DNA from: Anaerocolumna sp.
GTDB taxonomy: Bacteria; Bacillota; Clostridia; Lachnospirales; Lachnospiraceae
DNA length: 64,000 nt
NCBI GenBank assembly: GCA_029256725.1
Contig: JAQSXJ010000002.1
Location: 32,499-96,498 of the forward strand
Direction: 5' to 3'
The translations under genes were made by a program, and so were the position numbers. Positions 36,997 to 46,892 of this stretch are shown in pieces. Every line of letters starts with the position of its first letter. Within the stretch, counting starts at the first letter, position 1. A model generated the notes under the pieces. The model was not told the origin of the DNA and made no database searches. It worked only from the letters and a program-made list of their open reading frames with translations.

Positions 36997-37476
36997 TTAT
37001 TTTTTTTTGTCTAAAAAATAAGATTGGTCAATGCTATTCCAAGACATGCTATTATGATAACTAGTTGCTATTTTATTCGTCATCTTAACATTTCGTAGTT
37101 CACGTTTTTGCTTAGACATATATAAATCCATCGAAGTTTTGTTCTTTTTCTCCATTACTTGCAATTTAGAAATTTTTAAGATAATTTCTTTTATCTGTTC
37201 CTGTATAACTTCTACCTGACTTCTAAATTGACCAGGATTACTAATCAAATCATCTCTTACACGATTATATAATGTCTCAAAACCATTATCCAATTGATTT
37301 AATTCATCGATTATAATACTTTTTTCTGTAATACAATTATTGAATTTCTCATCATCCATCACAGAATCCTGCAGAACAGTTTCCTGCTGTTCTGTTAAGA
37401 ATATTAATTTATCTAATAAATTATTTTTCTTTACTATAGTATCTTGCAATATTTTTATATAAGTATTATTATCCAA
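36997..37476 (-). CDS. putative FliT-like flagellar chaperone
   Basis: The 159-residue, mostly helical coiled-coil protein carries heptad-like segments (LLDKLIFLTEQQETVL, IKEIILKISKLQVMEKKN). Size, composition and position after fliS resemble FliT/FlgN-type export chaperones. The sequence is not decisive, so the name is tentative. Translation starts at TTG, with AGGAG 7 nt upstream. It is the last gene of the flaG-fliD-fliS run and ends just before the flagellin promoter. Confidence 0.7.
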   Translation of the reverse strand: MDNNTYIKILQDTIVKKNNLLDKLIFLTEQQETVLQDSVMDDEKFNNCITEKSIIIDELNQLDNGFETLYNRVRDDLISNPGQFRSQVEVIQEQIKEIILKISKLQVMEKKNKTSMDLYMSKQKRELRNVKMTNKIATSYHNSMSWNSIDQSYFLDKKK

Positions 37477-37503
37477 GCTTTCGCTCCTTTATACTGTAAG
37501 AAA

Positions 37504-37872
37504 TCATTTTGCTTGCTTTATTATTTCCTTCCAAGTATCTTTTAATCCTCTTATTTCCTCTAGTACATCGTTTAATATATTTAAATCTTTCTTCATGTTG
37601 GCCTGGAGAAGCATATCATATATATATTGATATATAATTTCAAAATCTTGTGCTACGGGATATTTGTAATCTAACGTAGATCGCAGATGTGTAATTATTT
37701 TTTGTGCTTTTATAAGGTTATTACTGGTTTTTTCATAATTTTTCTCTTCTAAACCAATAATAGCAATATTACAAAATTTAATTGCTCCTTCATACAACAT
37801 AAGAGTTAATTCTGCCGGTGTAGCTGTACTTACTTTATTATTTTGATATGCAACTGCTGCATTGATTGGCAT
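37504..37872 (-). CDS. fliS: flagellar export chaperone FliS
   Basis: The 122-residue protein binds the flagellin C-terminus in the cytoplasm and prevents premature polymerisation. The family start AVAYQNNKVSTATPAELTLM and the helical core (LRSTLDYKYPVAQDFEIIYQ) are clear. AGGAGG precedes the ATG. It lies between fliD and the FliT-like gene. In Bacillus FliS also aids FliW release from flagellin. Confidence 0.94.
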   Translation of the reverse strand: MPINAAVAYQNNKVSTATPAELTLMLYEGAIKFCNIAIIGLEEKNYEKTSNNLIKAQKIITHLRSTLDYKYPVAQDFEIIYQYIYDMLLQANMKKDLNILNDVLEEIRGLKDTWKEIIKQAK

Positions 37873-37944
37873 CTAAATATTCCTCCTACTAAATAAATGT
37901 ATTTATCATAACATCCCAATCACATACATATGACGGAACATCTA

Positions 37945-39489
37945 TTATGAATTTCCTAATAAACCAGCAAGTGCACTGCTCTGAGACTGCATACTAGCCA
38001 TAGCCTTTTCCATTGCGGTGAATTGCTTATAGTATCTATCTTCCATATTAGTAAGCTTGTCTTCTAATTCCGCAATTCTTTTCTTCAAAGCAGTCTGCTC
38101 ACTATCCATTAGTTTATCATTGTAAAAAGTAAATGTTGACCTTACATTAGGTATAGAGCTCATTTTCTTAGCAACTGTATCATAAACATTCTTAACAACT
38201 CCAGACAAAGCTGTAATTACTGTATCTGGATCATCTTTAAGTGCAGCCATAAGCTTATTAGTTGCGGATGCATATTCTGCATCATCCTTATCACCGGCGA
38301 TATGAAGCAAGCCCTTCTCTGTATAATCTTTAGATGTCTGAATACCATAGTTAGCGAAGCTTAAAGACTTTCCAGAACCAGCAGGCACCTCAACACTTGA
38401 AGTCATTGCAAGCTTCATTGAATCAATTAAAGAACCTAATGTGCTGTCTCTTCTTAAAATTGAATCTTTTATTTTTGTTTCCCATTTTTCGACCTGATCA
38501 TCAGACATTTCTGCTTTCTCATCATCGCTAAGAGGGGCATAATCTTTTGCTGAAGCTGCATAGTAAAGAGTATTCATTTCTTTTAATATGGCATTGTAAT
38601 TTTTCAAAAAATCTTTTACCATATTATAGGTTGCATCAACATCATTTGATACAGAAAAATTAATTTTCTCACCAGTTGTTGATGATCCCTTCAGATTAAA
38701 TGTTAAGCCATTGGCTGTAATAATGTTTGAGGTACCGGTAAAAGTTACACCATTAACAACAATACTACTATCACTTCCTTGCGTTACAGTAGCATTTACT
38801 GTGTCATCCGATCCTCCTACATTTAAACGCAACGCATTTAGGACATCATCAGCTTTATCTTCTGTTCCTGCCTCAATACCAAATCTACTGCTTATACCAC
38901 CATTAGTTGAACTGATAAAAAGTCTTCCCTGCTTTTCATCATAATTAGCGTTCACTTTTAGATCATTTTTCATCATAAACGCAACTTCTTCTAATGTTGT
39001 AGACCCTTTCAATTTAAGACTTCCTGTTTCCTTACCATCAGCATCTGTTAATTTAAATGTAACTTCTTCATCTGCGCCTAAATCGCCAACCAAATCTGAT
39101 AATTTGTTTATGCTTTTAGCAGTTGTTGTTCCATCAGAAGTTTTAACTACACCACTTGTTATGTAGTGATTACTTGCAGTCTTAATATCAGTTATTGTAT
39201 ATGCTCCATTAACCGCAGTATTATCACCTGTTACTGATACCAGGTTTTCATTAGAAACAGATATCTTCTTAGCGGCATAATTTGCAGACAATCTAAGTTT
39301 ACTCAAATCATCCGTATATAACTTATATAACTTCGTATTTAAATCTTTCCACTTTTCTTCTTTCCATTCGGACGTAGTTAATTTATCCGTATATTTTTTA
39401 TTCTTGAGTCTCTGCGCATTAACTAGTTCCTTGACTAACGACTCCGTATCTAAACCGGATATCATTCCTGACATTCTTATAGTAGACAT
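37945..39489 (-). CDS. fliD: flagellar cap protein FliD (HAP2)
   Basis: The 514-residue filament cap starts IRMSGMISGLDTESLVKELV, the FliD N-terminal signature. The middle carries the variable domains, and the C-terminus is a coiled coil (KKRIAELEDKLTNMEDRYYK) followed by FTAMEKAMASMQSQSSALAG, typical of FliD. It promotes flagellin insertion at the filament tip. AAGGAGG precedes the ATG. It is transcribed with flaG and fliS, probably from the sigma-28-type promoter near 40 kb. Confidence 0.95.
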   Translation of the reverse strand: MSTIRMSGMISGLDTESLVKELVNAQRLKNKKYTDKLTTSEWKEEKWKDLNTKLYKLYTDDLSKLRLSANYAAKKISVSNENLVSVTGDNTAVNGAYTITDIKTASNHYITSGVVKTSDGTTTAKSINKLSDLVGDLGADEEVTFKLTDADGKETGSLKLKGSTTLEEVAFMMKNDLKVNANYDEKQGRLFISSTNGGISSRFGIEAGTEDKADDVLNALRLNVGGSDDTVNATVTQGSDSSIVVNGVTFTGTSNIITANGLTFNLKGSSTTGEKINFSVSNDVDATYNMVKDFLKNYNAILKEMNTLYYAASAKDYAPLSDDEKAEMSDDQVEKWETKIKDSILRRDSTLGSLIDSMKLAMTSSVEVPAGSGKSLSFANYGIQTSKDYTEKGLLHIAGDKDDAEYASATNKLMAALKDDPDTVITALSGVVKNVYDTVAKKMSSIPNVRSTFTFYNDKLMDSEQTALKKRIAELEDKLTNMEDRYYKQFTAMEKAMASMQSQSSALAGLLGNS

Positions 39490-39526
39490 TGTTTTCCTCC
39501 TTTATCTAATATGGCTGTCATTTGAA

Positions 39527-39937
39527 TTAGCGTTTCTCATCCACTAATATTCCTGCGGCTTCCCAAATCTTTTGTAAGGTTTTAAAGCTTTCTTCAGGTG
39601 GAATTTCTTTTATCACTTCTTGCGTTTCTGAATTAATTACTTTAATAGAAACTCTGTTAACTTCATCATGATAAGAATATTCACATCTTCTTCTGGCTTC
39701 TTTTATGATGTTATTTGTTCCGTCTACCAGACTTTTAATACGTTTTGCATTTGCCTCACTTTGCCTGTCATCACCTGTAGAATTTTTTGACAGTTCAGTT
39801 GAAGTAGCGTCATAACCATCCCTGGTACTTGTTGACGTTACAGTGTTGATTGCTTGTACTGCTGCCTTTGAAGTTGTTTCAACTTTATTCATATCCGAAT
39901 AATCAACTGCAGCATTGGTAATCGTACTTATTGCCAA
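39527..39937 (-). CDS. flaG: FlaG family flagellar protein
   Basis: The 136-residue protein has a poorly conserved Ser/Thr-rich N-terminus. Its C-terminal FlaG domain is clear (VNRVSIKVINSETQEVIKEI, PPEESFKTLQKIWEAAGILV). FlaG affects filament length in several bacteria. I chose the TTG at 39937, where GGAGG lies 8 nt upstream. The ATG at 39952 precedes that ribosome site and has none of its own. It opens the flaG-fliD-fliS unit. Confidence 0.85.
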   Translation of the reverse strand: MAISTITNAAVDYSDMNKVETTSKAAVQAINTVTSTSTRDGYDATSTELSKNSTGDDRQSEANAKRIKSLVDGTNNIIKEARRRCEYSYHDEVNRVSIKVINSETQEVIKEIPPEESFKTLQKIWEAAGILVDEKR

Positions 39938-39985
39938 TGTAACCACCTCCATGTGTTAAACAATTATCCATATTATTTATATGTT

Positions 39986-40011
39986 ATATCGGCAAACCAC
40001 AAAATTAATTA
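39986..40011 (-). promoter_or_regulatory. sigma-28-type promoter of flaG-fliD-fliS
   Basis: The minus strand shows GCCGATAT (39993-39986), a perfect sigma-28 -10, with TAAT 14 bp upstream (40011-40008) as the -35. It lies about 50 bp before flaG, in the gap after csrA. Confidence 0.75.
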
Positions 40012-40062
40012 ACACCCCTTGTAAAAAATGTAATATGACTGGTAAATTTCAATCATACTCCC

Positions 40063-40284
40063 TTACTCCATAAGTCTTTTTATTATATCTACAGATATAT
40101 TGCTATCTGCCGCTTCTTTGTTTGCTTCCTGAATCTGTAAATATATCTCCTTACGGTAGACTGGTATAGCTTTCGGTGCATTAATACCTATTTTCACCTG
40201 GTCTCCCTTGATCTCCAAAATGGAGATCTCAATATCATTACCTATAACAATAGATTCATTTACTTTTCTTGTAAGGGCTAGCAT
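40063..40284 (-). CDS. csrA: translational regulator CsrA
   Basis: The 73-residue RNA-binding dimer recognises GGA motifs in mRNA leaders. It starts [20 protein letters not shown], with the conserved [15 protein letters not shown] segment that forms the RNA surface. In Firmicutes it represses flagellin translation until FliW binds it. GGGAGAGAGTTA precedes the ATG, whose A is shared with the fliW stop (TAATG). The likely target is the flagellin leader at 36828-36860. Confidence 0.96.
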   Translation of the reverse strand: MLALTRKVNESIVIGNDIEISILEIKGDQVKIGINAPKAIPVYRKEIYLQIQEANKEAADSNISVDIIKRLME

Positions 40285-40751
40285 TAACTCTCTCCCTTCT
40301 TCTGTTTCAACTGCTGAACATGGTCATATATATTGTACTTAATTTCATAGTCAGCATTTTCAGCTATTATCTGTACTCCCTTTCTGGTATCTGCATTAAT
40401 TATCATGGGAGCTTTTAAGTTAACCGATGTCTTTGCTATATCAGCAGGTACAGTCATTGTAAGAAGAATAACCAGGTTTTCATTATTAACTTCTCCAAGG
40501 ACTTTTAATACTTCATCTTCAACAATTGGATTATAATCATGCTTGATATGCAAAGGGTTAACAACCGGAATCGCCAGACTTGTTTCTTCTGTGCTTTGCA
40601 ACCATGATATACTGAATTCATTCGATTCTTCTATATCGTAAAGGATGGTATAGCTTGTATATCTTTCAAATCCCATAATCCCATTGGGGAATACCACTAT
40701 CTTTTCCTCTTCAATGTTGACTTCACCAAAATACTTTGTTTGTATAAGCAT
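40284..40751 (-). CDS. fliW: flagellar assembly factor FliW
   Basis: The 155-residue protein antagonises CsrA and binds flagellin, closing a homeostatic loop. It starts [20 protein letters not shown], followed by [17 protein letters not shown] and [16 protein letters not shown], all typical of FliW. AAGGAC precedes the ATG. It overlaps csrA by one base, so the antagonist pair is translated together. Confidence 0.96.
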   Translation of the reverse strand: MLIQTKYFGEVNIEEEKIVVFPNGIMGFERYTSYTILYDIEESNEFSISWLQSTEETSLAIPVVNPLHIKHDYNPIVEDEVLKVLGEVNNENLVILLTMTVPADIAKTSVNLKAPMIINADTRKGVQIIAENADYEIKYNIYDHVQQLKQKKGES

Positions 40752-40838
40752 AACAATCTTGTCCTTTACCTCTCCGAATGATGATATTTCTAATACTTTG
40801 TTTTAGCTTCTTATAACTATTAATCATTTAAACCTTTA

Positions 40839-42284
40839 TTAAAGAAAATCTAGCAGATTCGATCTTACTACCTTTCCGGCAGCATTTAGGGATGCCGTAT
40901 AAATAGTTTCTGCTGAATTCATTTTTATATATGTTTCTGCTATATCGGCATCTTCATTATTTGACATCAATTCTTCAAAGTCAACCTGTTGGCTGGATAA
41001 TCTGTCTTCTGTAAGATCAAGTCTAACAGAACGGGTACCAAGATCTGCGACAGCTGCATTCAATTGATCCTGTGCCCCTTTGCTTCCTTTAATTCCACTG
41101 TTGAATTTAGACTGCATGATATCTGTTTTTAATTTAAATTCTGTTTTCAGATTAACCAGCTTAGCATTTAGTGTATCAATCTGAGTTTGAGTTAAACTCT
41201 TATCTTCCAGTTGTTTTTCAACCTCAGCTATACTGTCTTCTACGGATTTAACGTCGTTAACCGCTGTTAGAATCTCATCAATTGTTCTTCCAATTTCATG
41301 ATCAAAGGCATCTTTTCCTTGAGTGTTAACCGTCAGCTTCTGATTAAAATTGATTTCATATTGAATCTGCTGATCTTTTTGCGTATAGTTTACATATTTC
41401 GTTGTATCGGGATCAGAGGATTTGTCAGTACATTCAAAATAATGCTCAGGCCTCAAATCTCCTTGAACAAATTTACTTTTTTCATATGTTACCGATATAT
41501 CACTTGATGCTTTCATTGCACTATATACGTTATCTCCAAGCACCATTTCTCCGGTATCAGTTATATATTTTATTTCATCGGGTCCAGCTACATAAGCGTT
41601 GGCATCAGCTGAAGTAACCCTCGTAATAGTGAAATTATTGGGAGCTCCTGTAACATCTGCACCATTAATTGTAATTTCAGGATCTACTCCATCTAAAGTA
41701 CCATATGATAATTTGATTCTATGAGTATTTAGTACTGGCGGAGTATCTGTTTCAGGGTTATATGTTCCTACTTTGGTAAGGGCATCAATATTTTCCCCTG
41801 TAAAGCCCTCCGTAATACCGTATTTAAGAGTGGTATTTTCCTCAAAACTCATTGTAGTATCAGTTTTATAGCCAGTAAATACATATCTTCCGGCATAATT
41901 GGCATTGCCTTCCTGATATATCTGCTTCTTCATTTCTTCCAGCGTCTTTGCGATACTATCTCTATCAGACGCTGTTAATGAGTCCGTTGCTCCTTGTACA
42001 CAGCTGCTGTTAATCTTAGTCAGAATATCATTCATATTCTTCATAGCTTCTTCCGTAACATCCATCCAAGATCTCGCATCCGGAATATTTTTTTCATAAT
42101 ACTGGTTTAATTCTGAAAGATTTGTTCTCAGCTTTAATGCCCTGACCGCAACAATAGGATCCTCAGAAGGACGTTGAATCTTTTTTCCTGTGGAATACTG
42201 CTCATCCAATTTACTTAGTAGATTTTTATTGCGATTGATGTTATTCATCATATTATTAGTCATCATTTTATTAGTTATTCTCAT
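40839..42284 (-). CDS. flgL: flagellar hook-filament junction protein FlgL (HAP3)
   Basis: The 481-residue protein has the flagellin-like N-terminus MRITNKMMTNNMMNNINRN and a conserved C-terminus (SAETIYTASLNAAGKVVRSN). It joins hook and filament together with FlgK. I chose the ATG at 42284, where AGGAG lies at good distance and the protein starts MRITNKM as usual; an ATG two codons upstream abuts the ribosome site. It is longer than the E. coli protein (317 residues), with the extra length in the middle. Confidence 0.93.
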   Translation of the reverse strand: MRITNKMMTNNMMNNINRNKNLLSKLDEQYSTGKKIQRPSEDPIVAVRALKLRTNLSELNQYYEKNIPDARSWMDVTEEAMKNMNDILTKINSSCVQGATDSLTASDRDSIAKTLEEMKKQIYQEGNANYAGRYVFTGYKTDTTMSFEENTTLKYGITEGFTGENIDALTKVGTYNPETDTPPVLNTHRIKLSYGTLDGVDPEITINGADVTGAPNNFTITRVTSADANAYVAGPDEIKYITDTGEMVLGDNVYSAMKASSDISVTYEKSKFVQGDLRPEHYFECTDKSSDPDTTKYVNYTQKDQQIQYEINFNQKLTVNTQGKDAFDHEIGRTIDEILTAVNDVKSVEDSIAEVEKQLEDKSLTQTQIDTLNAKLVNLKTEFKLKTDIMQSKFNSGIKGSKGAQDQLNAAVADLGTRSVRLDLTEDRLSSQQVDFEELMSNNEDADIAETYIKMNSAETIYTASLNAAGKVVRSNLLDFL

Positions 42285-42355
42285 ATTCATACTCCTCTCT
42301 GAAATATTTAAAAACCTTTCAATATTTCAATAGAAACATCTAATTTATACTCAGC

Positions 42356-44134
42356 TTATACCCCTGTATCATTTATTAATTTGTCATAAATCTGATTCAT
42401 AACAGAAATGGCTTTAGCTGACAGATTGTAGGCATTCTGAAACATTACAAGATTCATTGCTTCTTCATCTACATCTACACCGGATACAGAAAGCCTTTGA
42501 TTACTGATCATTTTAAGAATATCCTGTTGGTTTTTTGCATTATCTGTTACTTTCTTAGAATCAACTCCTATTTCCGCTACCAAGGTCTGGAAGAAGGATT
42601 CCGGTGTTCCTTGTTTGAACATTGCAGTATCACTTTTTAAAGCATATAATTTATGTGCGATATTGCTGTTTTCTACACCATCAGTTATTTTAGAATCGGA
42701 TGTCGCTATTTTAGAAGGGTTTTTATAAATCGTATCAGAAACAGTGAAATTATCAGCTGTGAGGTAGCGATAAGCTGCGGAATTCGCCTCTGCATCCAGA
42801 TTATATTCTGCGCCTGTTGAAGGTACTGTAGCACCAAAGAAGTTAGTGCCCGCATCTCCGTTCAAATCATAACCACTCTTATGCAGCGTATTGAATTCCA
42901 TAGCAAAGGTACGTACCAGCTCATTCAACTGCCCCATGTAATAAGGTATTCCCTTGTAGTCAACACCCTCACCAATTGATACCGACTGCACTCCGGTAGT
43001 TACACTTGGAGGATTTTCCAATGTAAAGGTGTATTGTAAATTACCTGGTGTCCCGCTTACAGTATAACTTGTATACTTACAAACCTGATTATTAATAGTA
43101 ATATTCCCTTCGCCAGGAATATTCAGTTTTGAAATATCATTAATACTGCTATTTGTAATTGTTATGACGTTGTCACCAGGGGTAGCATCTGCGCTTGCAT
43201 CCCAAGTTCCTCTTAGATTTTCTCCATTATTTCCGTCTCTTACCTGAAATAAAGATTTTAAATAAGAACCTGATATGTTGTTCTGAAAGCTAAAATCATT
43301 TCCATTATTCCACTGAATGTCGTAAAGACCGTCTACATCATTCTGATTAGCCTTTTCTTCTCTGGGAACTACTTTAAGAGTGTTAAAGTCGTTTGTGTTA
43401 ACTAAGGTCTGTCCCTCAATTTTCACCACATAGCTGGTAACACCTACACCTTGACCAACAACATTCTCACTCACAGAAACATTCACAATCTCAGACAATT
43501 CATCAATCATGTTGTTTCTCTGATCTCTAAGATCATTGGCTGTTCCTCCGCCAGCTTCCAGTGTATTAATCTGCTTTGTTACGCCTGCAATCTGCTGGGC
43601 AAGAGAGTTTATTCTATCTACCTGGGTCTTTACTTCAAAATTACTCTCTTCCTGAATAGCTTTAAGACTATTTGCCATTCCGTTAAAATATTCTGTTAGG
43701 TTTTTAGAGTAATTCACTAACTGTGTCCTGGTTGTTGCGCTGGAAGGATCCTTTGTCAAGTCTTGTATACTATCAAAAACAGAATTATAGGAAGTTGTAA
43801 ATCCTTTTACTGATACTTCATTAAAGTAATTCTCTATCTCTGTTGTATAATATTGTTTCGCATTATATTCACCCGTAACCGCACTGTATTTCCAATATTT
43901 CAGATCATAATAGCTGTCTCTTACCTGACTGATGCCAGTAGCGGTAACTCCGGCTCCAACCATACCATAAGAACTATTTACCCTTATCGCAGTAGCTGCT
44001 TTCTGATTTAAGACCTGTCTGCTATAACCGGTAGTCTCCGTATTGGATATATTATGTGCTGTAGTATTTAAAGCAGCCTGATACGTATATAAACCGGAAG
44101 TTCCTATGTTAAGTCCAAAAAATGTTGATGGCAT
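42356..44134 (-). CDS. flgK: flagellar hook-associated protein FlgK, second paralogue
   Basis: The 592-residue HAP1 protein starts FFGLNIGTSGLYTYQAALNT, with the flagellar rod-protein motif TAHNISNTETTGYSRQ. It ends with the conserved VDVDEEAMNLVMFQNAYNLS, ISVMNQIYDKL. FlgK forms the first hook-filament junction ring. It lies directly after another flgK gene, with which it shares the domain layout but little of the middle sequence. AGGGG precedes the ATG. Which copy builds the working junction cannot be told from sequence. Confidence 0.9.
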   Translation of the reverse strand: MPSTFFGLNIGTSGLYTYQAALNTTAHNISNTETTGYSRQVLNQKAATAIRVNSSYGMVGAGVTATGISQVRDSYYDLKYWKYSAVTGEYNAKQYYTTEIENYFNEVSVKGFTTSYNSVFDSIQDLTKDPSSATTRTQLVNYSKNLTEYFNGMANSLKAIQEESNFEVKTQVDRINSLAQQIAGVTKQINTLEAGGGTANDLRDQRNNMIDELSEIVNVSVSENVVGQGVGVTSYVVKIEGQTLVNTNDFNTLKVVPREEKANQNDVDGLYDIQWNNGNDFSFQNNISGSYLKSLFQVRDGNNGENLRGTWDASADATPGDNVITITNSSINDISKLNIPGEGNITINNQVCKYTSYTVSGTPGNLQYTFTLENPPSVTTGVQSVSIGEGVDYKGIPYYMGQLNELVRTFAMEFNTLHKSGYDLNGDAGTNFFGATVPSTGAEYNLDAEANSAAYRYLTADNFTVSDTIYKNPSKIATSDSKITDGVENSNIAHKLYALKSDTAMFKQGTPESFFQTLVAEIGVDSKKVTDNAKNQQDILKMISNQRLSVSGVDVDEEAMNLVMFQNAYNLSAKAISVMNQIYDKLINDTGV

Positions 44135-44199
44135 GTTTTCACCCCTTCTTCCTCATGTACTAATATCATTAATTTCCAAATAATCGAGTTGTGTATTAA

Positions 44200-45951
44200 T
44201 TATAATCTAGTTACAATATGTTCCAGCATCTGATCGATTACTGTTATAAATCGAGATGATGCATTATAAGCATGCTGAAATTTAATAAGATTTGTCAACT
44301 CTTCATCTGAAGATACTCCCATGATAGCTTGGCGCTGATCATCAATGTTTTGAGCCATAACTGCCTGATTCTGGCTTATGGTATTTAGCTCATCGCCTCT
44401 TGTTGCTATCTCACCGGTAAAATTAGTGTAATAATCCTTGAAAGTACATACAGCAAGACTATTCGGAGAAAGGGAGGCAAATGGTTTATTCCATAGCTCC
44501 GATAAGGCTTGCGCTGCCTTCATGTCAACTTCCTTTGCATTTCGATCTGCATTTAGAGGAAGTTTTGAATAGTTATTCTTTATTTCAGAATTTATTTCTA
44601 TCTCGCTAATTGTAAAAAGAGAGTATATATCACTAGGATCTTCTTCTATATATATTTTAGTTCCAGCAGGTAATAAGGCTTCATCAGGATTAATGGAAGG
44701 ATCAGGATCACGATATCTGTCCGTTGACTTCCTGTTAAACAAGGCTTCTCCCTGGGTGTAATCAGGATAATCCATACCATAAGGTGCATTGTCTGTATCA
44801 AGAACTTTGAAAGTAGAACTTCCAACGGTAACTTCCTTATTAGGAGAGAAGATTTCGTTAATAGAAGTTACAATACCATGTATTAATTGGTCAAACTGAG
44901 CTTGTGCTGTCATTATAACTGATACATTAACATTTTTATTGTATGCAGCTGCCTTTGTTTCATAATCAGCCAGAGCTGCATTATAGTCAGCATCGCTCAT
45001 GCCTGTAGTTTTCACCGGTTTAACAGGAATATCAGTATAATTCCCCTTCTCTGATCCCCTTGCAACCAACAGTCCCTTCAAAGAACCAATATCATTATTA
45101 TTCTCAGTCGTACTTGGGTTGTCCAAATTGTATACATCGCTATTAAGTGAAACCCATACAGGTTTAAGAAATTCTGAAGTATCACTTACTTTTGCATACC
45201 CCATTTTAAAAGTATCAGTTTCCGTTACAAGCGGAACTCCTTCCGCCGTTACGGTAACTACACCATTAGCGTTTTCTTTATATGTAATATTAATCAGTCC
45301 GCCTAATTCGTCTAAGAGATTATTACGTTCATCTCTAAGATCATTGGCATTTTCTACACCATTACTTTCATATAAAGAAATTTTCTGGTTTAATTCTTTT
45401 ATCCCGGATGCTATTTCATTGACCCTGGATATCTTATCCATTATTTGAGTGTTTAAATTAATCTGATAATCATTTAACTGTTTATATATTGCTTGTGCAC
45501 GTTCCAAAAGGCTCTCTGCATTTTGTACTAATGTAGCTCTTACTTCAATTGCATCCGGCTGTTTGGCAAGTTCTTGCACTGAGGTCCAAAAGTTACTCAT
45601 GGAATCTTGAAAGGCAACCCCTTCTAATTCTCCAAACATACCTTCAACCTCTTGCACCGCCTCATACTGTGACTGATAAAAGGCTTGTCTTCCTACCTCT
45701 GTCCGATATGATTTATCATAAAAGATACTACGTACCTGTCTTACGGTTTCTATCTCAACACCTAGACCGGTCTGTAGAGTAGATATATGGTTTACTCCCC
45801 ATTTCTGGTAAGCAAAATCCGCCATCACCACCTGTTGTCTTGTATAACCCTTGGTTCCAATATTAGCCAGATTATGGGCAGTAGTGTTTAATGCATTCTG
45901 GCTTGCTGTAAGACCTGATACTCCTACCTGTAAACTACTTGATAAGCTCAT
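44200..45951 (-). CDS. flgK: flagellar hook-associated protein FlgK, first paralogue
   Basis: The 583-residue protein starts SLQVGVSGLTASQNALNTT, then AHNLANIGTKGYTRQQ. Both FlgK halves are present, with ANDLRDERNNLLDELGGLI in the coiled region. The C-terminal motif GVSSDEELTNLIKFQHAYNA is followed by SRFITVIDQMLEHIV. AGGTG precedes the ATG. It lies between flgN and the second flgK. A Lys-Pro-Val/Asp-rich insertion sits near residues 300-340 (VPVKPVKTTGMSDADYNAAL). Confidence 0.91.
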   Translation of the reverse strand: MSLSSSLQVGVSGLTASQNALNTTAHNLANIGTKGYTRQQVVMADFAYQKWGVNHISTLQTGLGVEIETVRQVRSIFYDKSYRTEVGRQAFYQSQYEAVQEVEGMFGELEGVAFQDSMSNFWTSVQELAKQPDAIEVRATLVQNAESLLERAQAIYKQLNDYQINLNTQIMDKISRVNEIASGIKELNQKISLYESNGVENANDLRDERNNLLDELGGLINITYKENANGVVTVTAEGVPLVTETDTFKMGYAKVSDTSEFLKPVWVSLNSDVYNLDNPSTTENNNDIGSLKGLLVARGSEKGNYTDIPVKPVKTTGMSDADYNAALADYETKAAAYNKNVNVSVIMTAQAQFDQLIHGIVTSINEIFSPNKEVTVGSSTFKVLDTDNAPYGMDYPDYTQGEALFNRKSTDRYRDPDPSINPDEALLPAGTKIYIEEDPSDIYSLFTISEIEINSEIKNNYSKLPLNADRNAKEVDMKAAQALSELWNKPFASLSPNSLAVCTFKDYYTNFTGEIATRGDELNTISQNQAVMAQNIDDQRQAIMGVSSDEELTNLIKFQHAYNASSRFITVIDQMLEHIVTRL

Positions 45952-46028
45952 AAGATTTCACCTTCTTTTGTAAATTTGTGTGTTGGATGTTCCCATGCAA
46001 ATTTGTTATATGCATTACAATGAAGCAA

Positions 46029-46544
46029 TCACTGTTTTGCGTCAAACATCCCCGCCTGACCCTGGAGTACATCCACTTGAGATGCTCCTTTGTTATAGTT
46101 GTGATTCCCCGGTGACATCCTTGTACTCTGTATAAAATTCATATTGAATTCTATCATTTCTAGGGATTGTTGGATTAACGATTTGTTATGATTGTTAATA
46201 TCTACAAGATTTTGAACGGTTCTTTTTAGAGTGTCATGAATTTCAATTAGTTTGTTCTTTTCTGCTGGCTGCTTGTCCATCATTTGGATAACAGCTTTGA
46301 TATTGATCGTTGCCGGATCTTTGCTAACTACAACTCCAATGTTTTTAATGATCTCTTCACGCTTTTTTTCCAAAGCATTAATATCGTCCGCCAAATGCTG
46401 TTCTTTCTCTGTGATAGCGTGAAGAGCATTTAAATCATTCTTTACAATTATCTGTGTTTTCTCTCTTGCCATGGGGAGAAGCTCTTTATAGATCTCACAT
46501 TCATGGTCTAATGTTGTGATTAATTCTTCAATCAAACTAGCCAC
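46029..46544 (-). CDS. flgN: FlgN-family flagellar export chaperone
   Basis: The 171-residue helical protein starts SLIEELITTLDHECEIYKEL, typical of FlgN, and has long helices (EKEQHLADDINALEKKREEI). FlgN escorts FlgK and FlgL to the export apparatus. Its place between flgM and the flgK genes supports this. Translation starts at GTG, with GAGGTTGAGCT just upstream. Confidence 0.9.
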   Translation of the reverse strand: MASLIEELITTLDHECEIYKELLPMAREKTQIIVKNDLNALHAITEKEQHLADDINALEKKREEIIKNIGVVVSKDPATINIKAVIQMMDKQPAEKNKLIEIHDTLKRTVQNLVDINNHNKSLIQQSLEMIEFNMNFIQSTRMSPGNHNYNKGASQVDVLQGQAGMFDAKQ

Positions 46545-46568
46545 AGCTCAACCTCTTTCTAATACGGA

Positions 46569-46847
46569 TTATATGGTTTTCTCGAAGTATCTTTCTAAAA
46601 TATGGGAAGCTACTTCTTCCATGTTTACATTGTATGCTCCGGATTGCAATTTGTTTTTGATCTCTTTGACTTTATCTTCTCTGACATCCGGTGCCTGGCT
46701 AAGAGCCAGCTTTGCTGCCTGATAGTCTTTTGCTGTATTTGATATTTCCAGCTTATCTTTTCCAGCTGCATTTACGCTTTTGGAAGTCTTTTGTATGTTA
46801 TTAGTCTGATACACTTGTGAAATTTTGTTATATGCATCAATTCTCAT
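46569..46847 (-). CDS. flgM: anti-sigma-28 factor FlgM
   Basis: The 92-residue protein binds and inhibits the flagellar sigma factor until it is exported through the completed hook. The C-terminal FlgM domain is clear (DKLEISNTAKDYQAAKLAL, VKEIKNKLQSGAYNVN, EEVASHILERYF). I chose the ATG at 46847, with AGGTGG 8 nt upstream; two GTG codons overlap the ribosome site. It heads the flgM-flgN-flgK-flgK-flgL run. The sigma-28-type promoter upstream would give autoregulation. Confidence 0.93.
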   Translation of the reverse strand: MRIDAYNKISQVYQTNNIQKTSKSVNAAGKDKLEISNTAKDYQAAKLALSQAPDVREDKVKEIKNKLQSGAYNVNMEEVASHILERYFEKTI

Positions 46848-46892
46848 TTTATTCACCACCTGTCTAATTACTGTATGCTTATCATGTTATAT

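Noticed and set aside
40210..40228. An inverted repeat GATCTCCA-AAA-TGGAGATC inside csrA as an autoregulatory site.
   Set aside because: It encodes the conserved EISILEI segment, so the repeat can follow from codon choice alone.
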